Below are positions 34,444 to 44,700 of a DNA stretch of 64,000 nt, one piece after another (position 1 is the stretch's first letter; every line of letters starts with the position of its first letter). The notes under the pieces were generated by a model. The model saw only the letters and a list, made by a program, of their open reading frames with translations. It did not search any database and was not told the origin of the DNA. The position numbers and the translations under genes are program-made. Origin of the DNA: an uncultured Collinsella sp. (GTDB lineage: Bacteria > Actinomycetota > Coriobacteriia > Coriobacteriales > Coriobacteriaceae); NCBI GenBank assembly GCA_902464495.1, contig CABQJK010000003.1, forward strand, positions 40,600-104,599. Direction: 5' to 3'.

Positions 34444-35649
34444 CTAGGCTCGGGCTTTGTTGTGCGTGAGGGCTAGGCCTACGGCGGCGATGGCGGCGGC
34501 GAAGAGCACCGTGACGCCCAGGTCGCAGGCGATGTCGCCCAGCGCGGCAGACGTCAGGTCAGAGGTAAGCGCCTTGCCGATCGCGTCGTTCACCCAATAC
34601 GTCGGCACAAAGTGCGCCGCGGTCTGCACGGCCGAGCCCATCAGCGACAGCGGCATCCAGGCGCCACCCAAAAACGTCATGAGCATGCCGAGTAAGTTGC
34701 CCACACCGTTGAGCAGCTCCTCGCGCGCGCCCAGGCTCGACAGCGCAAAGCCAACAGCCAGGGGCGTGCACGCCAGGGCAAATGTCGCTGCCAGCGCCAG
34801 ACACACACGGCCCACGCCGACCTCGGCAACCGCGCCAGCAAATCCCACGACGCCCATCATGCTCGACGCGAGCCAGATGCAGACGGTGAGCACGGCGGCG
34901 GCCGCGAACACAGCGAACGAACGCTGGCGCTCAGAGACCGGGCTGGCATCCATGCGGCGCACGCGCTCGGGCTCGTTCATGCCCGAGAACACCAGTCCCA
35001 CCGACACGATGACCGACGATATGATCGCGTACGCGCCAAAGTTGAAGTACGACTCGAGCGTGGCGGCGGCAGTCGAGTCGACCTTGACCTGCTCGATCTG
35101 GACCTCCGCGCGCTTTGCGGCCGCGTGCTCGGCGGCCCTTGCGACGTCACCGTTGGAGGCAGCGGGTTCAAGCGCCGCCGCAGCGCCCGCGAGCGAGATC
35201 CAGCGCGAGGCCTCGGCAGACGAGAGCGCCGCCGCCATGGTGCCGGAGCCGTAGGTCACATCGAGCTTGGGTAGGGCCTCCCCCGCACGGGCGGCCGCGA
35301 TCAGGTCGCCCTCAAACCCGTCCGGGATAAAGAACACGCAGTCGGCGCTGCCCTTGGCACTGTTGCTCTTGGAGAGCGCGTCCGCAAGATCGTACGTGTC
35401 GTCGCCGACGCCTGTGACCAGGTCAAAGCGCGACCCCAAGTGCTTGGTGAGCGCCCGCGAAAGGTCGCTGTTGTCCCGATCGACCACGATCACGTTGGTG
35501 TCGTAGGGCTTGTACTCGGTGAGCTGCGACGAATTCCAGCTCACCGACGCCGCGATGAACACGCCCATGAGCGAGATGAACACCGTATAGATGAGCAGGT
35601 AGAACGGGTGCGCCAGCGCCATGCGAAGCGCGGTCTTAAAGGTGCTCAT
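34444..35649 (-). CDS. ABC-2 type transporter permease, second subunit
   Basis: A 401-residue permease with an N-terminal helix (FYLLIYTVFISLMGVFIAASV), a large extracytoplasmic loop to about residue 215, and five C-terminal helices, the usual ABC-2 type (YhgE/DrrB-like) layout. Start ATG 35649 follows AAGGAGCC; it overlaps the end of the preceding permease gene by 14 nt. Hence both permeases and the ATPase gene at 36833 are one operon encoding a heterodimeric exporter, likely of a drug, lantibiotic or lipid. Confidence 0.85.
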   Translation of the reverse strand: MSTFKTALRMALAHPFYLLIYTVFISLMGVFIAASVSWNSSQLTEYKPYDTNVIVVDRDNSDLSRALTKHLGSRFDLVTGVGDDTYDLADALSKSNSAKGSADCVFFIPDGFEGDLIAAARAGEALPKLDVTYGSGTMAAALSSAEASRWISLAGAAAALEPAASNGDVARAAEHAAAKRAEVQIEQVKVDSTAAATLESYFNFGAYAIISSVIVSVGLVFSGMNEPERVRRMDASPVSERQRSFAVFAAAAVLTVCIWLASSMMGVVGFAGAVAEVGVGRVCLALAATFALACTPLAVGFALSSLGAREELLNGVGNLLGMLMTFLGGAWMPLSLMGSAVQTAAHFVPTYWVNDAIGKALTSDLTSAALGDIACDLGVTVLFAAAIAAVGLALTHNKARA

Positions 35650-36823
35650 AGCGGCTCCTTCCAAAGATCAGCGTAGCGGCGGCGACAAACACCAGGGCCA
35701 TCAGGACGAGCGCGCCGGCGCGAACAGCGAAGGGCCCCAGGTCCTCAAAGAAATACAGGCGATTGAACATGTCGCAGATGAGCTTGACGGGGTTGAGCCA
35801 GCACTCGACCGGACAAGCGCGGGCGACGTCGTCGGCAAGCGCCATCGCCGGCTCGCCGTAGAGGCCGGCGAACAGGGCGCACGTGGTGGCAAAGCCCGTG
35901 AGGATGCCCGACTTGGATGCCTTGCCGCCCTTAACGGGAAGCGTGCCCACAAAAAGCCCCAGGCCCGTGGCGGCAAGCGCGGATGCAGCCCCGCCCAGCA
36001 GGCACAACCCCTCGCGCCCGCCAAAGTCGACGCCCACGACCAGGCGCACGTAGCCGATCGCAACCGCCATCGATGCAAAGGAAACCAGCCACGAGCCGAC
36101 AAAAATGCCGGCCAGCGACGCCGTCTTGGAAAGACCGCCCACGCAGCGGCGCGCGCCAAGGCCCGACAGATTAGGCTGCAAATCGACGACGCTCAAGGCG
36201 GCAAACTCGGCAGACATCATCGCGACCAGGCCAAAGAGCGCGTAGTAGTAGATGACCGTGCCATCGGGCGTGGCACGAGTCAGGCTCATGCGGCGGGTTC
36301 CGCCCTCGAGCGACAGGGCGTGCGCAACCGCCGCCGGATCGGCGAGCGCCGCCGGGTTGTCCTGGGCAATCTGGCGCATGAGCTCGACATTTTGCGTATA
36401 CGAGCTTGCCACCGTTTCAAGGATGCTGCGGTCGGTGAGCACCGACGAGGCGCGCGAGCTGTCGTAACTCGACAGCAGCGTGAGCCTGGGCGTGCCCGCG
36501 GCATCAACCGTATAGATGCCCGCGACCTCGCCGGCCTTGAGCGCTTTGCGCGCGACAGCCAAGTCTTCGTACTCGCTCACATCGAGCAGCTGATCGTCGC
36601 CCTCCTTAGACAGCGAGGCCGCCACGTCCTTAAAGGTCGACGCGTCCCAGGCTTCGTCAGCCACGATGGCCACCGGCACCGGGTCGACCTTGCCGTCGGA
36701 GCTCAGGTTCGCAAACATAAACATGAACATCGTGGAAAGCGCAATGGGAAAGATCGCGCCCCAGACCCACGTGCTCGGCCGACGCAACAGCGTCTTGAGC
36801 GTGATGATGATGGTGTTGAACAT
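35636..36823 (-). CDS. ABC-2 type transporter permease, first subunit
   Basis: A 395-residue permease similar in plan to its neighbour: an N-terminal helix (WVWGAIFPIALSTMFMFMFANL), an extracytoplasmic loop (about 40-215) and five to six C-terminal helices (YYYALFGLVAMMSAEFAAL onward). It starts 9 nt after the ATPase stop and overlaps the second permease by 14 nt. The two permeases are diverged paralogues, so a heterodimeric channel is likely. Confidence 0.85.
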   Translation of the reverse strand: MFNTIIITLKTLLRRPSTWVWGAIFPIALSTMFMFMFANLSSDGKVDPVPVAIVADEAWDASTFKDVAASLSKEGDDQLLDVSEYEDLAVARKALKAGEVAGIYTVDAAGTPRLTLLSSYDSSRASSVLTDRSILETVASSYTQNVELMRQIAQDNPAALADPAAVAHALSLEGGTRRMSLTRATPDGTVIYYYALFGLVAMMSAEFAALSVVDLQPNLSGLGARRCVGGLSKTASLAGIFVGSWLVSFASMAVAIGYVRLVVGVDFGGREGLCLLGGAASALAATGLGLFVGTLPVKGGKASKSGILTGFATTCALFAGLYGEPAMALADDVARACPVECWLNPVKLICDMFNRLYFFEDLGPFAVRAGALVLMALVFVAAATLIFGRSRYEHL

Positions 36824-36832
36824 GGCCGCCCC

Positions 36833-37771
36833 CTAGTCGCGCAGCTCGCGGCCGGTGATCTCGAGGAACACGTCGTTGAGAGTCGGCGGCTCGGAGTAGA
36901 TGCGGCCGAGTGGTACGTCGTGCGAGCGCAGCGCGTCGAGGATGTCGGTCAGGTTGTGCGGGCTCGCTTCGCACGAGAACGTGAGCTGGCCCGCCGTCGC
37001 CGCCAGGTCCAGGACATGCGGCAGGCTCGCAACGGCGGCGAGCGCCGCGCTCGGCACCTCGCCGACCTCGATCACGACCTTCTCGCCCATCTGAATCATG
37101 CGCTTGAGCTCGTCGTTGGTGCCCTGCGCCAGCACGCGTCCACCGTCCATGATCATGATGCGACTGCAGATCTGCTCGACTTCCTCCATGTAATGGCTGG
37201 TATACACCACCGTGGCGCCTTCGTCGCGCAGGCGGCAGATACCCTCCAGGATGGCGTTGCGACTCTGCGGGTCGACCGCCACCGTAGGCTCGTCAAAAAA
37301 GATGAGCTCGGGCTTGTGCGCGATGCCGCAGGCGATGTTAAGGCGACGCGCCAGGCCACCCGAGAGCTTGCCGGGGCGGAACTTGGCAAAGTCGCCCAGG
37401 CCGACAAAGTCGATCGCCTCGTCCACCAACGCACGACGGCGCTTGCGGTCGTTGACGTAGAGGCTGCAGAAATAATCGATGTTCTCGCGCACGGTGAGCT
37501 CGTCGAACACCGCCACCTGCTGCGGCACCACGCCAATGCGGCGCTTAAGGTCATAGCGGGCGGGCGTCATGGGCTCGCCGAATAGCTCGATGGTGCCCTT
37601 GTCGTAGGCGAGCAGCTGCAGGATGCAGTTGATGGACGTGGTTTTGCCCGAGCCGTTGGGGCCGAGCAGGCCAAAGATCTCGCCAGGGGCGATGTTCAGG
37701 TTAAAGTGGTCGAGCGCGATAAGATCGTCATAGCGCTTGACGAGGTTTTCGACGTGGACGATGTCTGTCAT
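36833..37771 (-). CDS. ABC transporter ATP-binding protein (ABC-2 exporter)
   Basis: A 312-residue ATPase with Walker A GPNGSGKTTS, signature KLSGGLARRLNIACGI, Walker B LIFFDEPTVAVDP and the switch His TSHYMEEVEQ. The C-terminal ~80 residues resemble the DrrA/CcmA-type regulatory extension (VVIEVGEVPSAALAAVASLP, LNDVFLEITGREL). It drives the two permeases downstream. The signature SGGLARR carries an unusual Leu-Ala in place of SGGMKRR. First gene of the three-gene operon. Confidence 0.93.
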   Translation of the reverse strand: MTDIVHVENLVKRYDDLIALDHFNLNIAPGEIFGLLGPNGSGKTTSINCILQLLAYDKGTIELFGEPMTPARYDLKRRIGVVPQQVAVFDELTVRENIDYFCSLYVNDRKRRRALVDEAIDFVGLGDFAKFRPGKLSGGLARRLNIACGIAHKPELIFFDEPTVAVDPQSRNAILEGICRLRDEGATVVYTSHYMEEVEQICSRIMIMDGGRVLAQGTNDELKRMIQMGEKVVIEVGEVPSAALAAVASLPHVLDLAATAGQLTFSCEASPHNLTDILDALRSHDVPLGRIYSEPPTLNDVFLEITGRELRD

Positions 37772-37981
37772 GAGGCGGCCCTTCTGTTGATTGCGGCCCG
37801 GTACGATTGCATCATCGCAGGAGCAGGCAGCGCGCGCCAGTGAGCTTTGTCACGAGTGCGGCGCTAACAGAACCGGCATCGCCACGGGACAAAGCAATCA
37901 GATGTGTTTGTCCCAAATCTTAAGTAAGTGGGGCTTGCATTTCTAATCACTTTGACCCGTCCGCGCCGTAGCAATCACCAG

Positions 37982-39154
37982 CTAAAACAGCTCCACCTCA
38001 TCCCGCAAGAACTGCTCAACCGAAACGTTACGATCGCCCACAATCATCGGCTTCGCCTGAGGGTTCTGCGCCAAAAACTCAGTCATACCGCTCTTGGACA
38101 CGCGGCCGCTTTTAACCTCGATCGCCGCAAGGGCGTCATCGCCGCGCTTCGCCACAAAGTCCACCTCGAGATTACCCTCACGCCACCAATACAGCTCAAA
38201 GCCTTCTGTTTGAGCACGCGCGATGAGCCGAGCGCCCACCGCAGTTTCGACCAAATGCCCTCGCAGGGCAGAATCAGCCAACAAGTCACCCGCCCCGCGC
38301 CACATCGAGAACATTAATGAGGGATCATGCACAAGCAGTCGCGGCGAGCTTGCCCTCGACCTCACCTGCTTGGCGTCGTATTTTTGCAACCCGCTCATCA
38401 TGCCCGCCTTGGACAGCAGATCAAGATAATGGCGCACGGTATCAGTGTTTCCCTTATCGTCGAGCTGCCCCAGCAGTTTTCGATACGATATCTCCTGCGC
38501 CGAATACTGCGCGCCCAGCTCAAAGAGGGCTCGCATGAGCGCCGGCTTGCGCACGTCTTCCATCTGCAATACGTCGCGCGAGATTGTCGATTCCACGATC
38601 GAATCGCGCATATACTCGCGCCAGCGGTCGACATCGCTCTTGAGGATTGCGGCGCCCGGATACCCGCCAAACATCAGGTAATCCTCAAGGCTATATCCAA
38701 ACGCCTCGGACATCTCGGATAGGCTCCAATGCGTCGAACGCAGTAGCTCAAATCGCCCCGCAAGCGATTCGGTCAGCCCACTGCCGAGAAGCAAGCTCGA
38801 CGAACCGGACAGCACCACAAGAAGCTCGGTGTCGTTCCAAGAGTCTTCGTCCCACAGGGCCTTGACCGTCTCGGACCAACCCGTAACCTTTTGTATCTCG
38901 TCGAGCACAAGGATGGCACGCGAGCCATTACTTGTCAGCTGCCGAGCCTGGCGCCACTCAAGGTCGATCCAATCCCCCGCGAGTTCGCGCGACGAATCGG
39001 CACTCGCCACGCGACACGGAAGCCCGCAAGCCTTGACCGCCTGCTTGATTGCCGTGGTCTTGCCAGTTTGTCTGGGACCCATAACCACCTGAATAAAGGA
39101 ACGCGGCCCCATGAGTCTTTGCTGTAACACGGTCGATATCTTGCGCCTATACAC
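37982..39154 (-). CDS. DUF4143-type AAA+ ATPase
   Basis: A 390-residue protein starting at GTG 39154 (AAAGGAGG lies before it). The N-terminal AAA+ part has Walker A GPRQTGKTT and Walker B ILVLDEIQKV; the C-terminal part (about 290-390) is the DUF4143 domain with a nuclease-like block GNLEVDFVAKRG and AIEVKSG (PD-(D/E)xK-like D...ExK). Such lone ATPases are abundant in anaerobic gut bacteria and of unknown role. A perfect hairpin lies just upstream. It has no functional neighbours. Confidence 0.85.
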   Translation of the reverse strand: MYRRKISTVLQQRLMGPRSFIQVVMGPRQTGKTTAIKQAVKACGLPCRVASADSSRELAGDWIDLEWRQARQLTSNGSRAILVLDEIQKVTGWSETVKALWDEDSWNDTELLVVLSGSSSLLLGSGLTESLAGRFELLRSTHWSLSEMSEAFGYSLEDYLMFGGYPGAAILKSDVDRWREYMRDSIVESTISRDVLQMEDVRKPALMRALFELGAQYSAQEISYRKLLGQLDDKGNTDTVRHYLDLLSKAGMMSGLQKYDAKQVRSRASSPRLLVHDPSLMFSMWRGAGDLLADSALRGHLVETAVGARLIARAQTEGFELYWWREGNLEVDFVAKRGDDALAAIEVKSGRVSKSGMTEFLAQNPQAKPMIVGDRNVSVEQFLRDEVELF

Positions 39155-39192
39155 CTAGAGCCTCCTTTTGATAAATCTATCTAGCAAAAATA

Positions 39193-39228
39193 GTAGCTGT
39201 ATCTAGCAAAAATGATAGATACAGCTAC
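39193..39228. promoter_or_regulatory. Perfect hairpin at the DUF4143 ATPase promoter
   Basis: GTAGCTGTATCTA and TAGATACAGCTAC form a perfect 13-bp inverted repeat with a 10-nt loop, ending 39 nt before the GTG start. An additional ATCTAGCAAAAAT copy lies at 39178-39190. A promoter-overlapping operator for autoregulation is plausible. Confidence 0.5.
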
Positions 39229-39350
39229 CAAAAATGTTCAGGTGAAATGATTGTCGGCGAGATATAGTCGCGGTCCCCCTTGCTGGGACAAATGTCACGG
39301 TTGCTCCCGGTGGGGCCTCCCCTGTGCGCGCCATCGCGTACAATACCCGT

Positions 39351-40496
39351 ATGAACAGGCTATTCGACAAATCGATCGTGCTGGCGTGCTGCATCGCAGC
39401 CGCTTTGGGCCTTGCTGTGGGCGCTCGCTTGGTCGCAGCGTTTTGCCTTGGCGTAGTAGTCGCCTCGCTGGCGGAAATCGCGCAAGGCGAACGTGCCCGC
39501 CGCGCCAGCGAGGCCGCGAGCTACGCTTACATTATGGTGGCCGTCTTTGCGCCGTCGTTTGCTCCGTTTGCACCCCTCGCCTTCTATGACATCGCGCGAC
39601 GCGTGCGCCGTGAGCACGCCTGGGGCGCACTGGGCGCCGGCGCCATCTTTGTCTGCGCGCTCGTCGCATATGCCCACGCCGGCGCGCTTCCCACCCGTGC
39701 GCTGCTGTTGACCGCCATCCTTTCGATCGCCGCCACCTTACTGTCGTTGCGCACCGCCCAGTTGGAACGTGAGCAGGAGCGCATGCGTCGCACCCGTGAC
39801 GAACTGCAGGAACGAGCCCTCGCGCTCGAGGCGCGCAACCGCGACCTTGCCGACCGCCAGGACTACGAGGTCGAACTCGCGACGCTCGCCGAACGCGCAC
39901 GCATCGCGCGCGAGATCCACGATAACGTGGGCCACCAGCTCACGCGCGCCTCGCTGCAAACCGAGGCCCTACGCGTGGTCCACGCCAACGAGCCCGGCGT
40001 CGCCGCCGACTTCGCCGACGTCAAATACACCGTTGACGAGGCGCTCCAGCTCGTGCGCGCCAGCGTCCACGCACTCAACGACAACGCGGCCAATCTCTCC
40101 GTGCAGCTCGAGCGCATCGCGGAAGGCGCGCGCTCGGATGGCGGGCCGCAAATTGAGCTTGAGGTTTTGGCCGAGCATGCACCCGCCAACGTCGCCAACT
40201 GCTTTGCGGCGATCCTGCGCGAGGCACTCTCCAACACCATGCGCCACGCTCACGCCCAGAACGTCACCGTGCGATGCATGGAGCATCCGTCGTTTTACCA
40301 GCTCATCGTTACCGACGACGGAACGGGAGCGACCAAGACAAACAGCCGAGGCATCGCAGAAGGCATGGGGCTCGGCTCCATGCGCGAGCGCGTCGAGGCG
40401 CTTGGCGGGACCTTTACCGCCGGGCCGCGTGCCAGCGCCCCCGGCTGGCGCGTGTTTGCCACCGTCCCCAAACAGCAAGGAGATGAGGCCCGATGA
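39351..40496 (+). CDS. Sensor histidine kinase, NarL/DesK-type
   Basis: A 381-residue protein: four to five N-terminal helices (about 1-125), a coiled-coil linker (about 130-180; EREQERMRRTRDELQERALALEARNRDLADRQ), a HisKA_3 domain with the phosphorylated His in ARIAREIHDNVGHQLTRASL, and a HATPase with N-box LREALSNTMRHAHA and G-boxes TDDGTG, GMGLGSMRERV. It senses an envelope signal and phosphorylates the regulator encoded next, whose ATG overlaps this stop in ATGA. The ATG at 39351 is 7 nt after TACAAT (39339-39344) with no ribosome site, hinting at leaderless translation. Confidence 0.92.
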   Translation: MNRLFDKSIVLACCIAAALGLAVGARLVAAFCLGVVVASLAEIAQGERARRASEAASYAYIMVAVFAPSFAPFAPLAFYDIARRVRREHAWGALGAGAIFVCALVAYAHAGALPTRALLLTAILSIAATLLSLRTAQLEREQERMRRTRDELQERALALEARNRDLADRQDYEVELATLAERARIAREIHDNVGHQLTRASLQTEALRVVHANEPGVAADFADVKYTVDEALQLVRASVHALNDNAANLSVQLERIAEGARSDGGPQIELEVLAEHAPANVANCFAAILREALSNTMRHAHAQNVTVRCMEHPSFYQLIVTDDGTGATKTNSRGIAEGMGLGSMRERVEALGGTFTAGPRASAPGWRVFATVPKQQGDEAR

Positions 40497-41122
40497 GGCT
40501 CATAATTGTCGACGACGACCGCCTGGTGGTCGATTCGCTCAAGATTATCCTGGGTGCCCAGCCGCAGATCGAAGTCGTGGGCACCGGCGCCGACGGCAAC
40601 GACGCGGTCGCGCTCTACACCGAGCACGCACCCGATATCGCGCTGCTCGACATCCAGATGCCGGGGCGTGACGGCCTTTCGGCGGCGCGCGAGATCCTCG
40701 AGCGCGACCCCGCGGCACGCGTGGTGTTCCTGACCACGTTTTCGGATGACGAGTACATTGTGTCGGCGCTCAAGCTGGGCGCCCGCGGCTACCTGATCAA
40801 GACCGATGTCGCCGCCATTCCGCCAGCGCTGGCGCAAGTCATGGATGGCAAGCGCGTGCTGGAGGGCAAGGCAATCGAGGACGTCGATTTTGATGGGACG
40901 GACGTCGAGGCCGGCACGCCCCGCCGGCCCGCAGCCTTTGCCGGCCTGACCGACCGCGAGTTCGAGGTCGCCGAGCTCATTGCCCGCGGCCTCGATAACA
41001 AGGAAATTGCCGCCACCGCCTATATGGGCGAAGGCACCGTGCGAAACCACATCAGCTCGATCCTGGCCAAAATGGGCCTACGCAACCGCACCCAAATCGC
41101 CATCGCCTACCTGCGAGGGTAA
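40493..41122 (+). CDS. Response regulator, NarL/LuxR-type
   Basis: A 209-residue regulator with a receiver domain (LIIVDDDRLVVDSL; phosphorylated Asp in ALLDIQMPG; conserved Lys in YLIKTD) and a LuxR-type helix-turn-helix (LTDREFEVAELIARGLDNKEIAATAYMGEGTVRNHISSILAKM). It is cotranscribed with the kinase via a 4-nt overlap. Target genes are unknown; the two ABC exporters lie on the opposite strand upstream, a common arrangement for antimicrobial-peptide resistance. Confidence 0.95.
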   Translation: MRLIIVDDDRLVVDSLKIILGAQPQIEVVGTGADGNDAVALYTEHAPDIALLDIQMPGRDGLSAAREILERDPAARVVFLTTFSDDEYIVSALKLGARGYLIKTDVAAIPPALAQVMDGKRVLEGKAIEDVDFDGTDVEAGTPRRPAAFAGLTDREFEVAELIARGLDNKEIAATAYMGEGTVRNHISSILAKMGLRNRTQIAIAYLRG

Positions 41123-41182
41123 TCAACCAGCGGCCGACCACCCCTGCATAGTTTAATGGCTGCTACCGATTTGATGCCATTT

Positions 41183-41336
41183 CAAAACTATGCCGGTTTA
41201 CGGGGCTAAACTCAGGAACCCCGTCCATGCCCGCATTTATCGAATAATGACGGCCCATCTACCTGCGGTTTTGCTTTCGCGTTTTTCGGTATGGTTGGAG
41301 GTTCGGGATTCAGCCCCGTAATCCGGCATAGTTTTG
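41183..41336. repeat. Large palindrome A, CAAAACTATGCCGG type
   Basis: Outer arms CAAAACTATGCCGG... and ...CCGGCATAGTTTTG, with GTTTACGGGGCT and AGCCCCGTAA inside, a middle segment related to element B (ACGGCCCATCTACCTGCGGTTTTGCTTT) and a loop. It resembles element D but appears to have lost part of its core. The similarity to D extends some 35 nt to the left (GGCTGCTACCGATTTGATG versus GGCTGTTACGGATATGGTG). No gene lies in 41123-41590. Confidence 0.8.
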
Positions 41337-41428
41337 TTCGGGCAGCTCCATACAGGCGCCCTCGCAAGCCCCGCAGAGCCAAAAATGATCCGTTTTCCTC
41401 CGTCCCCGGGGAATCAGCCGGCGGCACC

Positions 41429-41590
41429 CGCCATGAAACCGGCCCATCTACTACGTTTGGTTCGATACCCCCGACCACACCCTCGTTTTGAACAAAACCG
41501 CAGGCGTTTTACCTGCGGTTTTGCTTTCGCACTTTTCGACATGGTCGGGGATAGGCGGTTAAACGTAGTAGATGGGCCGGTTTCGTGGCG
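41429..41590. repeat. Large palindrome B, GGCCCATCTACTACG type
   Basis: Arms CGCCATGAAACCGGCCCATC ... GATGGGCCGGTTTCGTGGCG continue through CTACTACGTTT/AAACGTAGTAG and CCCCGACCA/TGGTCGGGG. The centre is a hairpin CCGCAGGCGTTTTACCTGCGG followed by TTTTGCTTTCGC. The total span is about 160 nt. Element C beyond the adhesin gene is the same type. Confidence 0.85.
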
Positions 41591-41610
41591 AGCCCTCCTC
41601 CCCTACGCAC

Positions 41611-41651
41611 AAAAGTGCCGCCACGGAGAAGGGAGACGCCTCCGTGGCGGC
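41611..41651 (-). terminator. Intrinsic terminator of the adhesin gene
   Basis: On the minus strand GCCGCCACGGAG and CTCCGTGGCGGC make a 12-bp stem with an 11-nt loop followed by ACTTTTG, about 80 nt past the adhesin stop codon. A second small hairpin GGGGCC-TTTT-GGCCCC lies at 41694-41715. Confidence 0.75.
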
Positions 41652-41729
41652 TGGGGGTGGGGTGGGGGCTATGTTTTGGCTCCCCGCCGGCGGCCCGGGG
41701 CCTTTTGGCCCCAGGCTCCGTCGACGTGC

Positions 41730-44700
41730 CTAGCGCTTACGGATACCCCAGACCAGGGCTCCGACGCCAGCCATGGCAATGACAAATGCCATGAGCAGTG
41801 CGGCTGCCTGCTGGTCACCCGTGGTGGGCAGGTAGCCCTTGACCGTCTTGACGATGTTCGTCACGGTCTTGGGCGTACCGGGGTCGGGCGTCGGCACGGG
41901 CGTTTCGGGCTTCTTGTACGTGTTGTTGAACACGATACCCTCGACGCTCTTGTCGCCCTTGGCGTAGGCGACGCTCGCCTTGAGGTTACCCTCGCCGTCA
42001 TCGACCACGTTGACGGTCGCGGTAAAGACGGACTTGTCGTAAGTCATACCGGTCTCGTCGCCCTTGACCTCGCTGATGGTGTAGACGTACGTGCCAGGCT
42101 CGCTGTACTCGAACTTGTCGAAGTTGATCTTGCCGTCGGCATCGTTGGTGACGGTGGACTCGACGTCCTCACCAGCGAGCTTAAAGCTAAACTCGTCCTT
42201 CTTGAGCTCGCGTCCCTCGAGCACCTTGATCGCGCCGATGGAGACCTGCGTGGGCATGGCGTGATACTTGTTGGTAAAGCCAGCGGACTCGGTGGTTCCA
42301 TCGAGCTTGTGCGTCGCGGTCAGCGTGCCGTCGCCGTTGTCGGAGACGGTGGTCACGACGGTGTAGGTCGCGCCATCATAGGTGACGCCCTTGTACAGGC
42401 CGAGCGCGTTGGGGCAAGCCTCGCGCAGCATGTACGTGTGCGTGCCGGGTGCCTCGTAGTGGATCGGGCTCAGCGTGACGGTACCGTTGGCGTCGTTGGT
42501 GCCGCTCGCGACAACCACGCCGTCCTCGAGCAGTTCAAACGTGAACTCGCCAGCTGCAAGGTCGCGTCCGGTCAGGCGCTTGACCGTCTTGACCTGGTCG
42601 GTCACCACAGAATCGGTGGGCGTCACGCTGTAGGTGTTGGTGAACGTGAAGGCCGCACCGTCGTCGCCCTCGCGCACGACGCTCAGATGTCCGGCATTGT
42701 CGTCAGTCACGGTGTAGGAAACCTTGCGCGTGGCGTTGGCGTCGTTGGTCACGCCAGGGACGCTACCGGACTCGGTCACCGTGTAGGTAAAGGTGTGCGA
42801 GCGCGGAGTAGCGGCGGCAGGCTCGTTCTCGTCCTCGGATTCATCAGCGTTAACGTCAACGTCGGCCTCGTCGGTCTCTGCCTCGTCGGCATTCGCCTCA
42901 TCAGCGTCAGCTTCATCGGTTTCAGTCTCGTCGGTTGCGTCGTCCGTCACGCCCAGGGCGCGGTTGAGGTCCTCGAGCGTAAAGTGGATCTTGCCAAAGT
43001 CCACGTTGCCGGCCGCGTCGTTGGTTGCGGTCGCGCGCTCGGGCATCGGGGCGCCCGCCTCGTCGGCGGTCACGGTAAAGGTGAACTTGCCCGCGATGTC
43101 GGCCGGGGTCAGGCCCTCGGCGGCCTGAAGCTTCTTGGTGCCGGTGAGTGCGTCATCCACGGCCTCGGCGCCGTAGACGTTCTCGAACACGGGCTCGGCG
43201 TCACCGTAGTCGACCGTTGCCGTCAGGGTACCGTCACCGTTATCGACAACGATAACCTTAAAGTCAAAGCTCGACGTTTCGGCCGTGATGCCCTTGTCGG
43301 CCAGCGAGTTCGTGAACTCAAAGGCCGTGTAGTTGATGGTCCACGCAAGCTTGGCGTCCGTGTCGGTGCGGATGGCGCGTTTGGCGCTTACCAGGTCGGC
43401 GAGCATCTCGGTCGTGTAATGCAGAGCACCAAAACTCACTTGGCCGTTAACGTTGGTAACGCACGTACCCTCGATGGCTTCCGTCTCGCCCGCATAGGCG
43501 ATGCCAAAGTAGAACTCGCCGTCGACCATCGGGCGACCGGTCAGGGTCTTGGTGGCGACAATCTGCGCAGGCTTATCGGTCGATGCGCTATAGCTGTTTT
43601 TGAACGGGACCACAGCGCTCTCAACCTTGTTCTCGCCGCTCTTGTAGATCGTCTCATGCGTGCCCTCGGGACCGCCAGAAACGGTCGTGGTGGCAGTAAG
43701 CGTACCGGCGCCGTCATCGGCGATAGCGATTGTCACGGTACGGACGGCGTCGTCGTAGGTGTAACCCGGCTGGCGGTCATTCGTCTCGGCCACGGTGTAC
43801 GTAAAGGTCTTACCGGCGTCATCCTGCGTAAACTTGACCTCATGGCCAGCCAGAATGTCGATCAGGCCGACCGTTGCCTCTGCCGTCGCGGGGGACTTGA
43901 AAGCGTTGGCCCCGGGCAGCAGGCCAAGCGCCTTGGCAGAAGCCTCGTCGGCGGGCGTAACGATAAAGGTGAACTGGTCCTCGGTCATGGGACGTCCGGA
44001 GAGGCTCTTGCTGAGCTTGAGGCCGCCGGCTGCGGTGTAGTTAAGCTCAGTGCTATACGTGTTGGTAAAGCGTCCGTCTTCCGTCTTGGTGACGCTGGCG
44101 ATCAGGACGCCCTTGCCGTTGTCGGTCACGGTCACTTCGGCGGTCGCGACATGCTCGTCATACATCATGCCAGCCGCACTGCCCTTGTTCTCGCGGATCT
44201 CGTACTTATAGGTTCCGGCAGCCGTGTAGCGGATCATACCGAACTTGATGGCGGCGATGCCGTCCTTCGCGTCCTCCTTGCTCACGGTTACGGTTGCGGG
44301 ATCGGGCAGCGGGGTGCCTTCGGGGGCGGTGATGGTAAAGCTGAACTTGTCCGAATCCATCCAGTCACGGCCGTCAATGGCCTTGCTCAAACCAAAGTCG
44401 AGCGTAGGATCGATCGGGGCCACGCTGTAGGTGTTGTTGAAGGTCGCAGCCTCGGCGTCCTTCAGGACATGCTTGGCCTCGAGCGTGCCGTCACCCTTGT
44501 CGGTGATGGTGGTCTCGATGGTATAGGTCTTGCCGTCGTAGGTGATGCCGCCAGTCTTGCCCTTGACCTCGCGCAGCGTGTAAGGGTGCGTTCCGGGCTT
44601 GTCGTATTCGATGGGACTCATCGTGATCTTGCCGCTGGCGTCGTTGGTGCCGGTAGCAACAACCTGGGCGTCCTTGCCCTCGCCCTTGACGAGCTCGAAG

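Noticed and set aside
37982..39154. DUF4143 ATPase as part of a toxin-antitoxin or restriction system
   Set aside because: There is no partner gene, methylase or toxin on either side; only general nuclease-like residues support it.
41129..41590. Tandem repeats near the adhesin considered as a CRISPR array
   Set aside because: The units are palindromes of about 155 nt, not short direct repeats with uniform unique spacers.
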